Assembly: GCF_041916735.1 (NCBI RefSeq)
Contig: NZ_JAYRYY010000012.1
Direction: 5' to 3' (one strand)
Length of the DNA: 64,000 nucleotides
From: Zoogloea sp016790385
GTDB lineage: Bacteria > Pseudomonadota > Gammaproteobacteria > Burkholderiales > Rhodocyclaceae
Shown: in pieces, positions 1 through 8,728 of the stretch
How positions within the stretch are numbered: position 1 is the stretch's first letter
How the letters are laid out: each line of letters begins with the position of its first letter
Translations under genes and position numbers: made by a program
The notes under the pieces: generated by a model
Database searches by the model: none
The model's input: the letters and a program-made list of their open reading frames with translations, nothing else
What the model was told of the DNA's origin: nothing

Positions 1-420
1 AGATCCATTGGATTTGTCGGCGAGCTTCATCCGGTGTGGGTCCAGCGCTATGAGCTAGGTAGTGCACCTGTGGTCTTCGAGATCGAGCTGGACGCCCTTC
101 TCGATACCGTCACGCCCGCTTACCGGGAGGTTTCCCGTTTCCCTGCGGTGACCCGCGATCTGGCACTCGTGGTGGATCAGGGCATGGCTGCGGCGTCCTT
201 GCTGAAGGCACTTTGGTCTGCCGCTCCGCCCATCGTTCAACATATCGAGCTGTTCGATCAGTACCAAGGCAAGGGCATCGAGCAGAACCGGAAAAGCCTT
301 GCTTTCCGCGTAGTTATGCAAGAAACTCAGAAAACTCTGGAGGACGCCGAAGTGGATGCCGTGATGACCGCCCTGACCCGCCACGCCGAGGAAAGCCTTG
401 GTGCGAAGTTGAGGGCCTGA
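1..420 (+). CDS. pheT: Phenylalanyl-tRNA synthetase beta subunit, C-terminal part (partial)
   Basis: The frame is open from base 1 and begins with GFVGELHP, a hallmark of the PheT catalytic-like region, so the 5' part lies left of the window. The last ~95 residues form the ferredoxin-like anticodon-binding domain (FDX-ACB), with the typical FPAVTRDLALVVD stretch and the end ESLGAKLRA. Together with PheS the subunit charges tRNA-Phe in the cytosol. ihfA starts 5 bp after the stop, the usual proteobacterial pheS-pheT-ihfA order, so the two are probably co-transcribed. Confidence 0.97.
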   Translation, partial: RSIGFVGELHPVWVQRYELGSAPVVFEIELDALLDTVTPAYREVSRFPAVTRDLALVVDQGMAAASLLKALWSAAPPIVQHIELFDQYQGKGIEQNRKSLAFRVVMQETQKTLEDAEVDAVMTALTRHAEESLGAKLRA

Positions 421-425
421 TCACC

Positions 426-731
426 ATGAGCATGACTTTGACGAAAGCGGAGCTTGCCGACATGCTCTTCGAGCAGGTTGGTCTTAACAAGCGTGAAGCC
501 AAGGACATGGTGGAGTGCTTCTTCGAGGAGATCCGTATGGCTTTGGAGCGGGGCGATTGCGTCAAGCTCTCGGGCTTCGGCAATTTCCAACTGCGCGAGA
601 AACCTCAGCGTCCGGGACGCAACCCAAAGACCGGCGAAGAAATTCCCATTACTGCCCGGCGTGTGGTGACTTTTCACGCCAGCCAGAAGCTCAAGGCCAA
701 TGTGGAGCAACTGAGCGATGTCGCAAAGTGA
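426..731 (+). CDS. ihfA: Integration host factor subunit alpha
   Basis: A 101-residue HU/IHF-fold protein, the normal IhfA length. It starts MSMTLTKAELADMLFEQVGL and carries the DNA-bending beta-arm region with RPGRNPKTGEEIPI, whose proline intercalates in the minor groove. With IhfB it bends DNA at specific sites and assists recombination, replication and sigma-54 promoters. The ATG at 426 gives the conserved N-terminus; longer in-frame extensions run into pheT and are not IHF-like. Its last 14 bp overlap the following MerR gene, which points to translational coupling. Confidence 0.97.
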   Translation: MSMTLTKAELADMLFEQVGLNKREAKDMVECFFEEIRMALERGDCVKLSGFGNFQLREKPQRPGRNPKTGEEIPITARRVVTFHASQKLKANVEQLSDVAK

Positions 732-1095
732 TCTTCCGGTGGCAGTCGAACTGCCACCGATCCCCCTTAAGCGCTATTTCACAATTGGTGAAGTGAGTGA
801 GCTGTGTGGCGTCAAGCCCCATGTGCTGAGGTACTGGGAACAGGAGTTCACCCAGTTGCGGCCGGTGAAGCGGGGAGGGAATCGACGCTATTACCAGCAT
901 CACGAAGTTCTCCTGATTCGCCGTATCCGGGAATTGCTGTACCAGGATGGTTTCACCATCTCCGGCGCCCGGAATCGTCTTGATGAAATGGCGGCCCGCA
1001 AGCGTGAGGACGTCGAGGAATCGGTCGGCCTGCGTGAGCAACTGGCTTCGGTGCGCGCCGAGATCAAGTCCATCCTGCACGATTTGCAAAACTGA
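718..1095 (+). CDS. MerR-family transcriptional regulator
   Basis: 125 residues. The N-terminal winged helix-turn-helix (about residues 18-85) contains YFTIGEVSELCGVKPHVLRYWE, the MerR recognition region, followed by a helical coiled-coil dimerisation tail (REQLASVRAEIKSIL). No cysteine-rich effector loop is present, so it is not a metal sensor of the MerR/CueR kind. This small MerR gene directly downstream of ihfA is a constant neighbour in beta- and gammaproteobacteria, but its targets are not known. The start overlaps the end of ihfA. A strong terminator follows. Confidence 0.93.
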   Translation: MSQSDLPVAVELPPIPLKRYFTIGEVSELCGVKPHVLRYWEQEFTQLRPVKRGGNRRYYQHHEVLLIRRIRELLYQDGFTISGARNRLDEMAARKREDVEESVGLREQLASVRAEIKSILHDLQN

Positions 1096-1134
1096 GCTGC
1101 GCAGCCCGATGTGCTGCGTATTTCCCCTTTCCGG

Positions 1135-1163
1135 GGCGATGCCTGACTGGCATCGCCTTTTTT
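1135..1163 (+). terminator. Rho-independent terminator after the pheT-ihfA-merR operon
   Basis: Perfect 9-bp stem GGCGATGCC/GGCATCGCC with a 5-nt TGACT loop, followed directly by six T residues. It sits 40 bp after the MerR stop codon and only 17 bp before the next ATG, so the downstream gene needs its own promoter in or near this hairpin. Confidence 0.93.
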
Positions 1164-1179
1164 CTGTGGGCCTCATTCC

Positions 1180-1932
1180 ATGACCTACTGTGTCAGCATG
1201 CTGCTGGATGCGGGTATGGTGTTCCTCTCGGACTCTCGTACCAACGCTGGCGTCGATCACATCAACACGTTCCGCAAGATGAGCATTTTCCAGCGCCCTG
1301 GCGAGCGTGTGCTGGTGCTCATGAGTTCCGGCAACCTGGCCATCACCCAGCAGCTCGTCTCCATGTTGCGGGAGACCATGGCCTCCCAGGATGCCCGCGA
1401 AAACCTGTGGTCCGTGCCCAACATGTTCGAGGCGGCTCGGCACGTCGGGGAGACGCTGCGGGAGGTGTTCCGCCGGGATGCGGAAGCGCTGCAGAATTTC
1501 GGCATCGACTTCACTGCAGCACTTATCCTCGGAGGTCAGATCGGCAAGGAGCCGCCGCGGCTTTTTCATATCTATGCCGCGGGCAACTTCATTGAAGCCA
1601 CGCCCGACACGCCTTATTTCCAGATTGGTGAGTCAAAGTATGGCAAGCCGATCATCGACCGGGTGGTAAAGCGTCATACCAGTCTGGATGAGGCAGCCAA
1701 GCTGGCTCTGATCTCCATGGATTCCACCATACGTTCCAACCTGTCGGTGGGCGTTCCCCTGGATCTGGCGATCATCAAGACCGACGAACTCCAGATTTCC
1801 TCACACCTCAGCATCGACGCCAAGAACGAGTATTTCGCAATGATCCGCAATCGCTGGAGCGAGGCCCTCGGCCATGCTTTTGACGAACTGCCCAACCCGG
1901 ATTGGCTGGGCCGGGGCGATGAACTCCCCTGA
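1180..1932 (+). CDS. Anbu-type proteasome-like peptidase (BPH family)
   Basis: 250 residues matching the Anbu/betaproteobacterial proteasome homologue family (COG3484), N-terminal-nucleophile hydrolases related to HslV and proteasome beta subunits. The start MTYCVSMLLDAGMVFLSD exposes Thr2 after Met removal, with Asp18 and Lys33 (Met1 numbering) near the positions expected for the Thr/Asp/Lys active site; SDSRTNAGVD is the family signature. Anbu is usually clustered with a circularly permuted ATP-grasp, an alpha-E and a transglutaminase-like gene. None of these is here, so this copy is solitary. Its substrates are unknown. It converges on rsgA. Confidence 0.93.
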   Translation: MTYCVSMLLDAGMVFLSDSRTNAGVDHINTFRKMSIFQRPGERVLVLMSSGNLAITQQLVSMLRETMASQDARENLWSVPNMFEAARHVGETLREVFRRDAEALQNFGIDFTAALILGGQIGKEPPRLFHIYAAGNFIEATPDTPYFQIGESKYGKPIIDRVVKRHTSLDEAAKLALISMDSTIRSNLSVGVPLDLAIIKTDELQISSHLSIDAKNEYFAMIRNRWSEALGHAFDELPNPDWLGRGDELP

Positions 1933-1970
1933 GTGATGTGGGATGAGCCTGCTTCGCGGTGCGGCAGGGG

Positions 1971-2864
1971 CTACCAGCCCTGCGCCTGACGCCGCCCCTG
2001 CTCGCATTCCGCACGGAATTGCAGGAACTGACGCAGGCGCTTCATCTCGATCCGACCGCTTTCCGCCGCTTCCCGCAGGGCGCAGCCGGGTTCCGAATCG
2101 TGCCGACAATCCCGGAAACGGCATTGTCCGGCATAGGGGCGGAACTCCCGAAAGCTGTCTTCCAGGGCCTTTCCGTCCAGATGGACCAACCCGAAGGTCT
2201 GCATGCCAGGGCTGTCGATGATGCCGCCGCCTTCGGGCAGGGGGTAGAGACGGGCAAACGTGGTGGTGTGTTTGCCCGTATCCAGCACCTCCGAAATCTC
2301 GCGTGTTTCGGCCCTGGCCTCGGGAATGAGGGCATTTGTCAGGGTGGATTTGCCCATGCCGGATTGCCCGACCAGCAGACTCGTTTCACCGATCAGGCGT
2401 GTCCGTAGTGCGTCCACGGTATCCAGGGCGGAGAGCTCCAGCACCGGGTAACCCAGCGCTGCGAAGGGAGCCAGGCGCGCCCGCGCGTCACCAAGGCCGC
2501 TGACGATGTCGGTTTTGTTCAGAACAATCAGTACCTTGAGATTCTGGTTCTCCGCTGCGCACAGACAACGGGAGATTAACTCATCGCTGAAGCTGGGTTC
2601 GGTGGCCACCACCATCACCACCTGGGTGGCGTTGGCGGCGATCAGTTTCTGCCGCCAGGCATCAGAGCGATACAAAAGGCTGTTGCGTTCCAGCAGCCTG
2701 TCGATCACCCCTTGGCCCGGGCCGGTGGCGGCAATCTGAACCCGGTCGCCGCAGGCAAACAGGCTTTTCTTGCCACGGGGTACGCAAAGTAGAATCTCGC
2801 CCGCGTCGCTACGCACCTCGTATTGGCGACCGAAGGCGGCGATCAGCGTGCCGACGGTCTTCAC
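1971..2864 (-). CDS. rsgA: Ribosome small-subunit-dependent GTPase A
   Basis: 297 residues: N-terminal OB fold, then a circularly permuted GTPase with G4 NKTD first, G1 GQSGMGKST next and G3 DSPG last, then the zinc-binding CRFRDC...GC region and a C-terminal helix. This order is diagnostic of RsgA (YjeQ), a late 30S maturation factor. The start is a GTG whose first bases overlap the TGA of the upstream M48 protease gene (GTGA overlap), implying coupled translation. Confidence 0.97.
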   Translation of the reverse strand: MKTVGTLIAAFGRQYEVRSDAGEILLCVPRGKKSLFACGDRVQIAATGPGQGVIDRLLERNSLLYRSDAWRQKLIAANATQVVMVVATEPSFSDELISRCLCAAENQNLKVLIVLNKTDIVSGLGDARARLAPFAALGYPVLELSALDTVDALRTRLIGETSLLVGQSGMGKSTLTNALIPEARAETREISEVLDTGKHTTTFARLYPLPEGGGIIDSPGMQTFGLVHLDGKALEDSFREFRPYAGQCRFRDCRHDSEPGCALREAAESGRIEMKRLRQFLQFRAECEQGRRQAQGW

Positions 2865-4114
2865 TGGCTGGCCACCTGTAGCCGGGCGATGCGAATTGCC
2901 GCGGGCGGGTGGGAGTCATACACGCTGGAGTAAAGGGGGTCGGGGGTCAGGGTGGAGGCGTTGTCCCGGTACAGCTTAACCAGAGCGCTGACAAGTGCGG
3001 AGGCGGGTGCCTGGCTGGCTGCATAGGCATCGGCCTGGAATTCGTGCCGGCGAGACCACATGCTCATCAGCGGGGTCAGGGGGAAGGTGAATACGGGCAG
3101 CGTCAGGGCAAACAGCACCAGCGTGGGGGCGGTGCCACTAGCCTGCATGCCCAGACCCTTGAAGAACCAGGCCTGATTTGCCAGATGACCCAGGAGGGCG
3201 AAGAACAGCAGGCTGCCGACGCCGATCACGGCAAGACGCTTCCACAGATGGTGATGGTGATAATGACCCAGCTCGTGGGCCAGTACGGCCTCCACCTCGG
3301 CAGGGGCAAGCTTGTCGAGCAAGGTGTCGAAGAAGACGATGCGTTTGGCTGCGCCGAAGCCCGTGAAATAGGCATTGCCGTGGGCCGAGCGTTTTGAACC
3401 ATCCATCACGAAGAGTCCCGACAGGCGAAACCCGCAGCGGGTCATCAGGCTTTCGATGCGGGACTTGAGGGGGCCGTCCTCCAGAGGTTTGAACTTGTTG
3501 AACAAGGGCGCGATGAAGGTCGGATAGACCAACAGAACAAGCAGGTTGAAGCTCAGCCAGAAGGCCCATACAAAGAGCCACCAGCGTTCGCCCATCGCCT
3601 CCATCAGCCACAGCACGAAGGCGAGCAGTGGCAGACCGATGAGCGCGGCCAGGGCCACGCCCTTCAGCGTATCAACGATGAACAGGCCCGGCGTGAGGCG
3701 GTTGAAGCCAAAACGGGCTTCAAGCCCGAAGCTGCGGTAAAGCCCGAGGGGTAGGTCAATCAGCCAGGAGATGCCGGCGATCGCGGCGATGAATGCGAGA
3801 CCCTGGGCCAGACTGCCGGCGTCCAGAAAACGACCCGTCAGATCGTAAAGTCCCTGGGCCAATCCGCCCAGGGTGAGAATGAGCAACAGGCAGGAAGAGA
3901 TGAACAGATCGACCATCCCCAACCGGACTCGCGCAAGCGTGTAGTCGGCAGCCTTCTGGTGAGCTTCCAGCGAAATGATCTCGGCGAAGGCCGTGGGCAC
4001 GCTGCCTCGGTGGTGGCGAACATGCAGCATTTGGCGCATGGCTAGCCAGAAACGGACCATGAGGCCGGCAAAGAGGGTTAACAGAAAGATGGCGGAGAGT
4101 TGGCTTGAGGTCAT
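2861..4114 (-). CDS. M48-family membrane metallopeptidase (CAAX prenyl protease 1/Ste24-like)
   Basis: 417 residues from the ATG at 4114 (MTSSQLSAIFLL). Several N-terminal membrane segments precede the zinc motif HELGH, and the downstream EFQAD supplies the third zinc ligand. Length and layout match bacterial Ste24-type M48A proteases, which act in the inner membrane, probably in protein quality control. A longer reading frame reaches upstream, but that part is polar, unlike the family, and runs antisense through the orn start. Its stop overlaps the GTG of rsgA, and it is divergent from orn. Confidence 0.94.
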   Translation of the reverse strand: MTSSQLSAIFLLTLFAGLMVRFWLAMRQMLHVRHHRGSVPTAFAEIISLEAHQKAADYTLARVRLGMVDLFISSCLLLILTLGGLAQGLYDLTGRFLDAGSLAQGLAFIAAIAGISWLIDLPLGLYRSFGLEARFGFNRLTPGLFIVDTLKGVALAALIGLPLLAFVLWLMEAMGERWWLFVWAFWLSFNLLVLLVYPTFIAPLFNKFKPLEDGPLKSRIESLMTRCGFRLSGLFVMDGSKRSAHGNAYFTGFGAAKRIVFFDTLLDKLAPAEVEAVLAHELGHYHHHHLWKRLAVIGVGSLLFFALLGHLANQAWFFKGLGMQASGTAPTLVLFALTLPVFTFPLTPLMSMWSRRHEFQADAYAASQAPASALVSALVKLYRDNASTLTPDPLYSSVYDSHPPAAIRIARLQVASQ

Positions 4115-4192
4115 CGGAGAGGGGCTTGGGGGGTAGGGCGGAAGCCGGGCATGGGCGTAGAATCGCGCCTTTACCAAAAAAGCGGACCGATT

Positions 4193-4738
4193 ATGGCACA
4201 GGACCAGAATCACCTCATCTGGCTGGATATGGAAATGACCGGCCTCGATCCCGACCGTGACCGCATCATCGAGATTGCGATGGTCGTCACCAATAGCCAT
4301 CTGGATGTGGTGGCCGAGGGCCCGGTGGTTGCGGTGCATCAGTCTGATGCCGTGCTTGATGCCATGGACGAATGGAACAAGAACACCCATGGGCGCTCGG
4401 GCCTGATTGACCGGGTCAAGGCCTCGTCCATTGGCGAAGCCGAGGCCGAGCAGATCTACCTGGAATTCATGAAGCAGTACATCCCGTCACGGACCTCGCC
4501 GATGTGCGGCAACTCCATCGGTCAGGATCGTCGCTTCATGGCGCGCTACATGCCAACGCTGGAAGAGTGGTTCCATTATCGCAACCTGGATGTCTCCACC
4601 CTCAAGGAGCTGGCACGGCGCTGGCGCCCGGACGTCTACAAGGGGCTTGAGAAGAAGGGCGCCCATCAGGCGCTGGCGGACATCCATGAATCGATTGCCG
4701 AACTGCGCTACTACAGGGATAACTTCCTGAAGCTTTGA
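4193..4738 (+). CDS. orn: Oligoribonuclease
   Basis: 181 residues, the normal Orn length. DEDDh exonuclease motifs are intact: WLDMEMTGLDP (Exo I), GNSIGQDRRFM (Exo II) and HQALADIHESI (Exo III). Orn degrades 2-5-nt RNAs and pGpG to mononucleotides, so it also finishes cyclic-di-GMP turnover, relevant to the EAL protein at 61.4 kb. The ATG at 4193 gives the standard MAQDQNHLIWLDMEMTG start. Divergent from the M48 protease gene with 78 bp between. Confidence 0.97.
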   Translation: MAQDQNHLIWLDMEMTGLDPDRDRIIEIAMVVTNSHLDVVAEGPVVAVHQSDAVLDAMDEWNKNTHGRSGLIDRVKASSIGEAEAEQIYLEFMKQYIPSRTSPMCGNSIGQDRRFMARYMPTLEEWFHYRNLDVSTLKELARRWRPDVYKGLEKKGAHQALADIHESIAELRYYRDNFLKL

Positions 4739-4765
4739 TCCTGCTCGGACGAGCGAGGGGTGCAG

Positions 4766-4812
4766 CTTGAAGGCAGGGCGCCGCCGCGCCCCAAGGTGTG
4801 GATGCCTTCAAG
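4766..4812. terminator. Palindromic hairpin between convergent orn and exonuclease-like genes
   Basis: Outer arms CTTGAAGGCA and TGCCTTCAAG are a perfect 10-bp inverted repeat, with a smaller GGGCG/CGCCC stem inside. There is no T-run, and the right arm covers the stop codon of the minus-strand gene. Its position between two converging genes suggests a transcription barrier, but this is inferred from shape only. Confidence 0.45.
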
Positions 4813-5443
4813 TGCCCCGCAGCCACTTTCGGCTGCTCTGGGTGTCGAGCAGTTCCCTCGGCGACGTCAGGCCCTGGGCATTGGCCCGGGCGAGCGCGAC
4901 CTGAAGCAACTGGGCCACGCATAGCGCCTCCAGCAGGGCATCCCGGTGATCCAGTCGGTCGATCCCGAAAGCACCCAGCCAGGCATCCATACGTGCCTGA
5001 CCAGCGATCCGCTCCGGGTAGAGGCTGGGCATCAGGACCATCAGGTCGAGCCAGTCGAATTCGGGGAGGCTGCCCAGGTTCTGCTCAAGGGCGCGCTCCA
5101 GAACCCCCTGGTTGAATGGTGCGTTGAAAACCACGACGGGTGAGCGGGCGACGAAGCGTATCAGACCGATCAAGGCATCTGCCGGTGCGCTGCCCAGTTG
5201 CGCATGATAGGCGTCGGCCGGATGCAGCAGCCCCTGGTTGATGGCCACGGCACCCACCGCCAGCAGCCGCTGGCCGCCGCCGTCCATGGCGCCGGTTTCG
5301 GTATTGATCACCACATAGCGTGTTTCGTAGTGTGATCGCCCCAGATCGGGAACGGGCAGCGCGGTGATGGCGTCCAGGGCCGCGTGCTGTTCGGGGCTGA
5401 GGGCCGGGCTGCTCCCCGGCAGGAGTCGGGAGAGCCAGTTCAT
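4808..5443 (-). CDS. DnaQ-like 3'-5' exonuclease-fold protein with degenerate catalytic motifs
   Basis: 211 residues with the RNase-H-like DEDDh exonuclease fold, but the metal-binding aspartates look substituted. Exo I reads INTET (Asn47 where Asp is expected, Glu49 kept). Exo II reads FNAPFNQG (Asn111 for Asp). Exo III reads HRDALLEA, with no Asp at the usual spacing from His166. Relatives of this family sit next to DUF294 genes, as here. The start ATG overlaps the stop of the DUF294 gene (5440-5443). It is probably inactive or has a binding role; loss of activity is inferred from motifs, not shown. Confidence 0.85.
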   Translation of the reverse strand: MNWLSRLLPGSSPALSPEQHAALDAITALPVPDLGRSHYETRYVVINTETGAMDGGGQRLLAVGAVAINQGLLHPADAYHAQLGSAPADALIGLIRFVARSPVVVFNAPFNQGVLERALEQNLGSLPEFDWLDLMVLMPSLYPERIAGQARMDAWLGAFGIDRLDHRDALLEALCVAQLLQVALARANAQGLTSPRELLDTQSSRKWLRGT

Positions 5444-7350
5444 ACCTGATAATCCAGCTTGAGACGGAGTTGGATCTTGCGAGCCTGACGGAAGGCCTCC
5501 TTGAGGATGCGACGGTCAAGTTCGTTGAGGTCATCCGGCTTGACGCGGTTGTCACCCGACGATCCATGATCGGTGTCGAGGTGCTGGTGACGCAGGCGTA
5601 GCAACTGGATGAAATGGAAGCCGTCGGCCATGGCCGCCAGTTCCTCGGCGGGCATGCCGATTCGGGCGCCTCCCTGGCGCAGGCGCTGCACCGTGCTGGT
5701 GGCGTCCACCCCGGTGCGTAGCGACAGGACGCGGGCGGCATCCACGAAAAGGCGTGCCCCGAATTTCTTGAGATCGATGGTGCCGGGATGGCGGGGGTCA
5801 TCATCGGTGACGAAATCGCGGATCTTGCCCAAGGGCGGTGACACGTCGAGGGCGTTGGTGGCCATGGCCTTGAGGAAGGCCGGGTTGCCACCGGTCATGG
5901 ACAGCAGCCAGTGGCGCAGCTTGTGGGCGAGTTTCTCGTCTCCGTAGAGCACGCGGTAGTCGAAGAAGATGGTGGCGTTGAGCAGGGCCTCGGGATGAGG
6001 CTCGCGGATCCAGGTACCGAACTTCTCGCGCCACTCGTCGAAGGTCAGGCACAGATCCGGGTTGCTGGCCATGATATTGCCTTCGCACAGGGGAAAGCCG
6101 CAGGCGGCGAGGTCGTTGTTCACATCCTTCGCGAACTCCAGCAGGCGCAGCTTCAAAGGCTCCTTGTCGGCCCATTCGGGGAGGACGTAGAGAATCCCGT
6201 TGTCCTGGTCGGTGGAGAGGGTCTGCTCGTGGCGCCCTTCAGAGCCAAATGCCAGCCAGGCGTATTCAACCCCGTAAAGGTCGTGGCGGTTGAGGTTGAG
6301 TTCGATGATGCGGCGGGTCAGGGCATCGTTGAGGGCCGAAATGAACTGGGTCAGCTGCTCGGCACCGATGCCCTGGGCCAGCAGGTTGAGGGCCAGCTGG
6401 CGGATGTCACGGCTGGCCCGCTGAAGGGCCTGCACGTCGGCGGCACTTTCGATGCCCGAACGGATCTGGCGCAGGCCAATGCGTTGCAGGGCAAACAGGT
6501 CACGTTCGGAGATCACACCCTTGAGCTTGTCTTCGGTGTCCACCACCAGGATGTGGCGCACCCCGTGGGTTGCCATCTCGAGGGCGGCGTCGTAGGCGCT
6601 GGCGCTGGCATGGAGGGTGTGGGGCGGGGTGGTCATCACGTCGGCGATGGGCCGGGTGAGATCGAAGCCCGGCAGCACGATGCGCTTGAGAATGTCGCTC
6701 TGGGTGAGCACGCCCACCGGCTTCTCATCCTCCCCGGCCACGGCCAGGCAGCCGACACCGGCCTCCACCATCTTTTCGAGGGCGGAACGGGTGGCGAGGC
6801 CCGGAGCCACAAAGATGGGCGCTTTCTTGACCAGGTTGGAGAGCGACGTGGTCATTGTCTGCTGCTCGGCGGCCCGCTGGGAAAACTGGATTTGCAGCTG
6901 CTCTCTGGATTGGTTGAGCAGGCTGGCGATGTAGCGGGTGCAGAACAGTTGGAAGGTGGGGCTGAGTTCCTGAAGCTTCAGGAAATCGGCCGCCGGAAGC
7001 TGAAAGCAGTAACTGTCCTCGACCGCGATGTAGCCGTTGGTGGACGGCCGTCCGGCGGAGATCGCACCGATCGGGAAACCCTCGCCGGGCCCCAGGGTCA
7101 GGGTTGAATACTCCGTGACGGCAATGCTGCCGACCTGTCTGGCCTGCACCTTGCCGCGATAGACGATATAGAAGAAGCTTGGCGGGCCATCCTCGGGGAT
7201 CAGTATCTCGGCTTCGGCGGGGTAGAAGGCTGTGGCCAGGCGCTCGCCAAGAAAGCGCAAGGCTTCCGCCTCCATGCGGTCGAAAGGGGCGTGGCGCCGC
7301 AGAAATTCCAGGTTGGTTCGGATCAGGGTATTGGAGGCAGTGGTGTCCAT
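5440..7350 (-). CDS. cNMP-binding/CBS/DUF294 nucleotidyltransferase-like protein
   Basis: 636 residues in the order: cyclic-nucleotide-binding cupin (about 20-140), a pair of CBS domains (about 175-300), the DUF294 nucleotidyltransferase-like domain with GSEGRHEQTLSTDQDN (about 370) and the DUF294 C-terminal helical domain. It resembles a sensor-nucleotidyltransferase akin to GlnD-type enzymes; substrates are unknown. The CBS and cNMP modules suggest control by adenine nucleotides. Translationally coupled to the exonuclease-like gene by a 4-bp overlap, which suggests the two proteins work together. Confidence 0.93.
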   Translation of the reverse strand: MDTTASNTLIRTNLEFLRRHAPFDRMEAEALRFLGERLATAFYPAEAEILIPEDGPPSFFYIVYRGKVQARQVGSIAVTEYSTLTLGPGEGFPIGAISAGRPSTNGYIAVEDSYCFQLPAADFLKLQELSPTFQLFCTRYIASLLNQSREQLQIQFSQRAAEQQTMTTSLSNLVKKAPIFVAPGLATRSALEKMVEAGVGCLAVAGEDEKPVGVLTQSDILKRIVLPGFDLTRPIADVMTTPPHTLHASASAYDAALEMATHGVRHILVVDTEDKLKGVISERDLFALQRIGLRQIRSGIESAADVQALQRASRDIRQLALNLLAQGIGAEQLTQFISALNDALTRRIIELNLNRHDLYGVEYAWLAFGSEGRHEQTLSTDQDNGILYVLPEWADKEPLKLRLLEFAKDVNNDLAACGFPLCEGNIMASNPDLCLTFDEWREKFGTWIREPHPEALLNATIFFDYRVLYGDEKLAHKLRHWLLSMTGGNPAFLKAMATNALDVSPPLGKIRDFVTDDDPRHPGTIDLKKFGARLFVDAARVLSLRTGVDATSTVQRLRQGGARIGMPAEELAAMADGFHFIQLLRLRHQHLDTDHGSSGDNRVKPDDLNELDRRILKEAFRQARKIQLRLKLDYQV

Positions 7351-7501
7351 AAACAGACCGATCAGCTTGAATCAAACGTCCGAATCTACCCCAGTGGTGC
7401 CCCGGTGTCATGATCTGACGCAAGAAATCGGCAATCTCACCGAGTGCTTGGGTGGCACTGGCTCCGATACAATCGGGCACGCTCTCAACAGGAACTTTGC
7501 C

Positions 7502-8179
7502 ATGACCGATACCCTGCTGCCTGCGGTTGAAATTGAGACCGGACCTTCCCCCACGCATGCAGTGATCTGGATGCACGGCCTGGGGGCGGATGGCCACGAT
7601 TTCGAACCTGTCATTGACGAGTTCGACACCGACCGCCTGCCTTTTACCCGCTTCGTGTTTCCCCACGCGCCAACCCGCCCGGTGACCATCAACGGCGGTT
7701 ACGTGATGCGCGCCTGGTATGACATCGTGTCGTCCGATTTTTCCACCCGGCGGGAGGATCCGGTCGGCGTGCGCGAGTCGGCGGCGCTGATCGAAGCCCT
7801 CATCGCGCGTGAAAACGCCCGTGGTGTCCCCGACAGCCGTATCGTGCTGGCTGGTTTCTCCCAGGGCGGGGCGATCGCCCTGCACACCGCGCTACGCCAT
7901 CCCAAGCGTCTGGCCGGTGTGCTGGCGCTGTCCACCTATTTGCCACTGGCCGACACCCTTGCTGACGAGGCCGCGCCTGCCAACGCAAAGACGCCGATCT
8001 TCATGGCCCATGGCCTGGACGATCCGGTGATTCCCTGCGATTTCGGCAAGGCCTCCGCCGATCTCCTGAAAGCGGCAGGTTATCCGCTGGAGTGGCGGAG
8101 CTATCCCATGGACCACTCCCTGTGCCTTGAAGAGGTGCAGGACCTCGAACTCTGGCTGGCGCACGTGATGTCGCGCTGA
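7502..8179 (+). CDS. Carboxylesterase/phospholipase, alpha/beta hydrolase (EstB-like)
   Basis: 225 residues of the abhydrolase_2 family. The oxyanion-hole HGLGADGHDF motif lies at 25-34, nucleophile Ser120 in GFSQG, an acid in GLDDPV and His in PMDHSLC, so the catalytic triad is complete. It probably hydrolyses short- to medium-chain esters or lysophospholipids in the cytosol. The ATG at 7502 is chosen because family members start just before the HGLGA strand; the in-frame upstream part is antisense to the DUF294 gene. Confidence 0.93.
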   Translation: MTDTLLPAVEIETGPSPTHAVIWMHGLGADGHDFEPVIDEFDTDRLPFTRFVFPHAPTRPVTINGGYVMRAWYDIVSSDFSTRREDPVGVRESAALIEALIARENARGVPDSRIVLAGFSQGGAIALHTALRHPKRLAGVLALSTYLPLADTLADEAAPANAKTPIFMAHGLDDPVIPCDFGKASADLLKAAGYPLEWRSYPMDHSLCLEEVQDLELWLAHVMSR

Positions 8180-8195
8180 CGCCCCGGGGCACCGA

Positions 8196-8645
8196 TCAGG
8201 ACGGGCGGCGCTTGAGCAGGTTGTTGCCGATGAAGCTGAGCACCGTCTCGTCCCGCTGATTGACCGCCTTGTAGAGCAGGCGGGCGATGCCCCGGTCCGG
8301 CTTGGAGCTTGAGGGGCGTACTTCCAATACCTCCACAATGCTGCGCAGGGTGTCTCCGGGGCGCACCGGCGCAAGCCAGCGAAGCTCATCCAGGCCCGGC
8401 GAGCCGATACTCGACTGGCTGAAAATGCCCGTCTGGATGAACAGCCGGAAGCAGATTGCAATGGACTGGAAACCGCTGGCGATCAAGCCGCCGTAGGGCG
8501 ACTCGGCGGCGGCATTCATGTCCAGGTGAAAAGGCTGGGGGTCGTAGCGGAAGGCAAAATCGATGATCTCCGCTTCGGTGAGGGTCAGGCCCCCACTGGT
8601 GAAACGGTCGCCGACGATCAGGTCGTCGAGGTAACGGCTTTCCAT
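8196..8645 (-). CDS. MaoC-family dehydratase (hot-dog fold)
   Basis: 149 residues with a single hot-dog domain: an N-terminal FAFRYDPQPFHLD segment holding the Asp/His of the hydratase motif, then YGGLIASGFQS. The family hydrates enoyl-CoA or related acyl-CoA substrates. No fatty-acid or PHA genes lie next to it, so the substrate is open. It converges on the esterase gene. Confidence 0.9.
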   Translation of the reverse strand: MESRYLDDLIVGDRFTSGGLTLTEAEIIDFAFRYDPQPFHLDMNAAAESPYGGLIASGFQSIAICFRLFIQTGIFSQSSIGSPGLDELRWLAPVRPGDTLRSIVEVLEVRPSSSKPDRGIARLLYKAVNQRDETVLSFIGNNLLKRRPS

Positions 8646-8728
8646 GCTCTTGTCTCCTGAGGGGTGAATGCGGCGAGGATCTTAGCTGACCGGGCTGTGA
8701 CGCGGGTATCCTCGCACACCGCCTGCCC

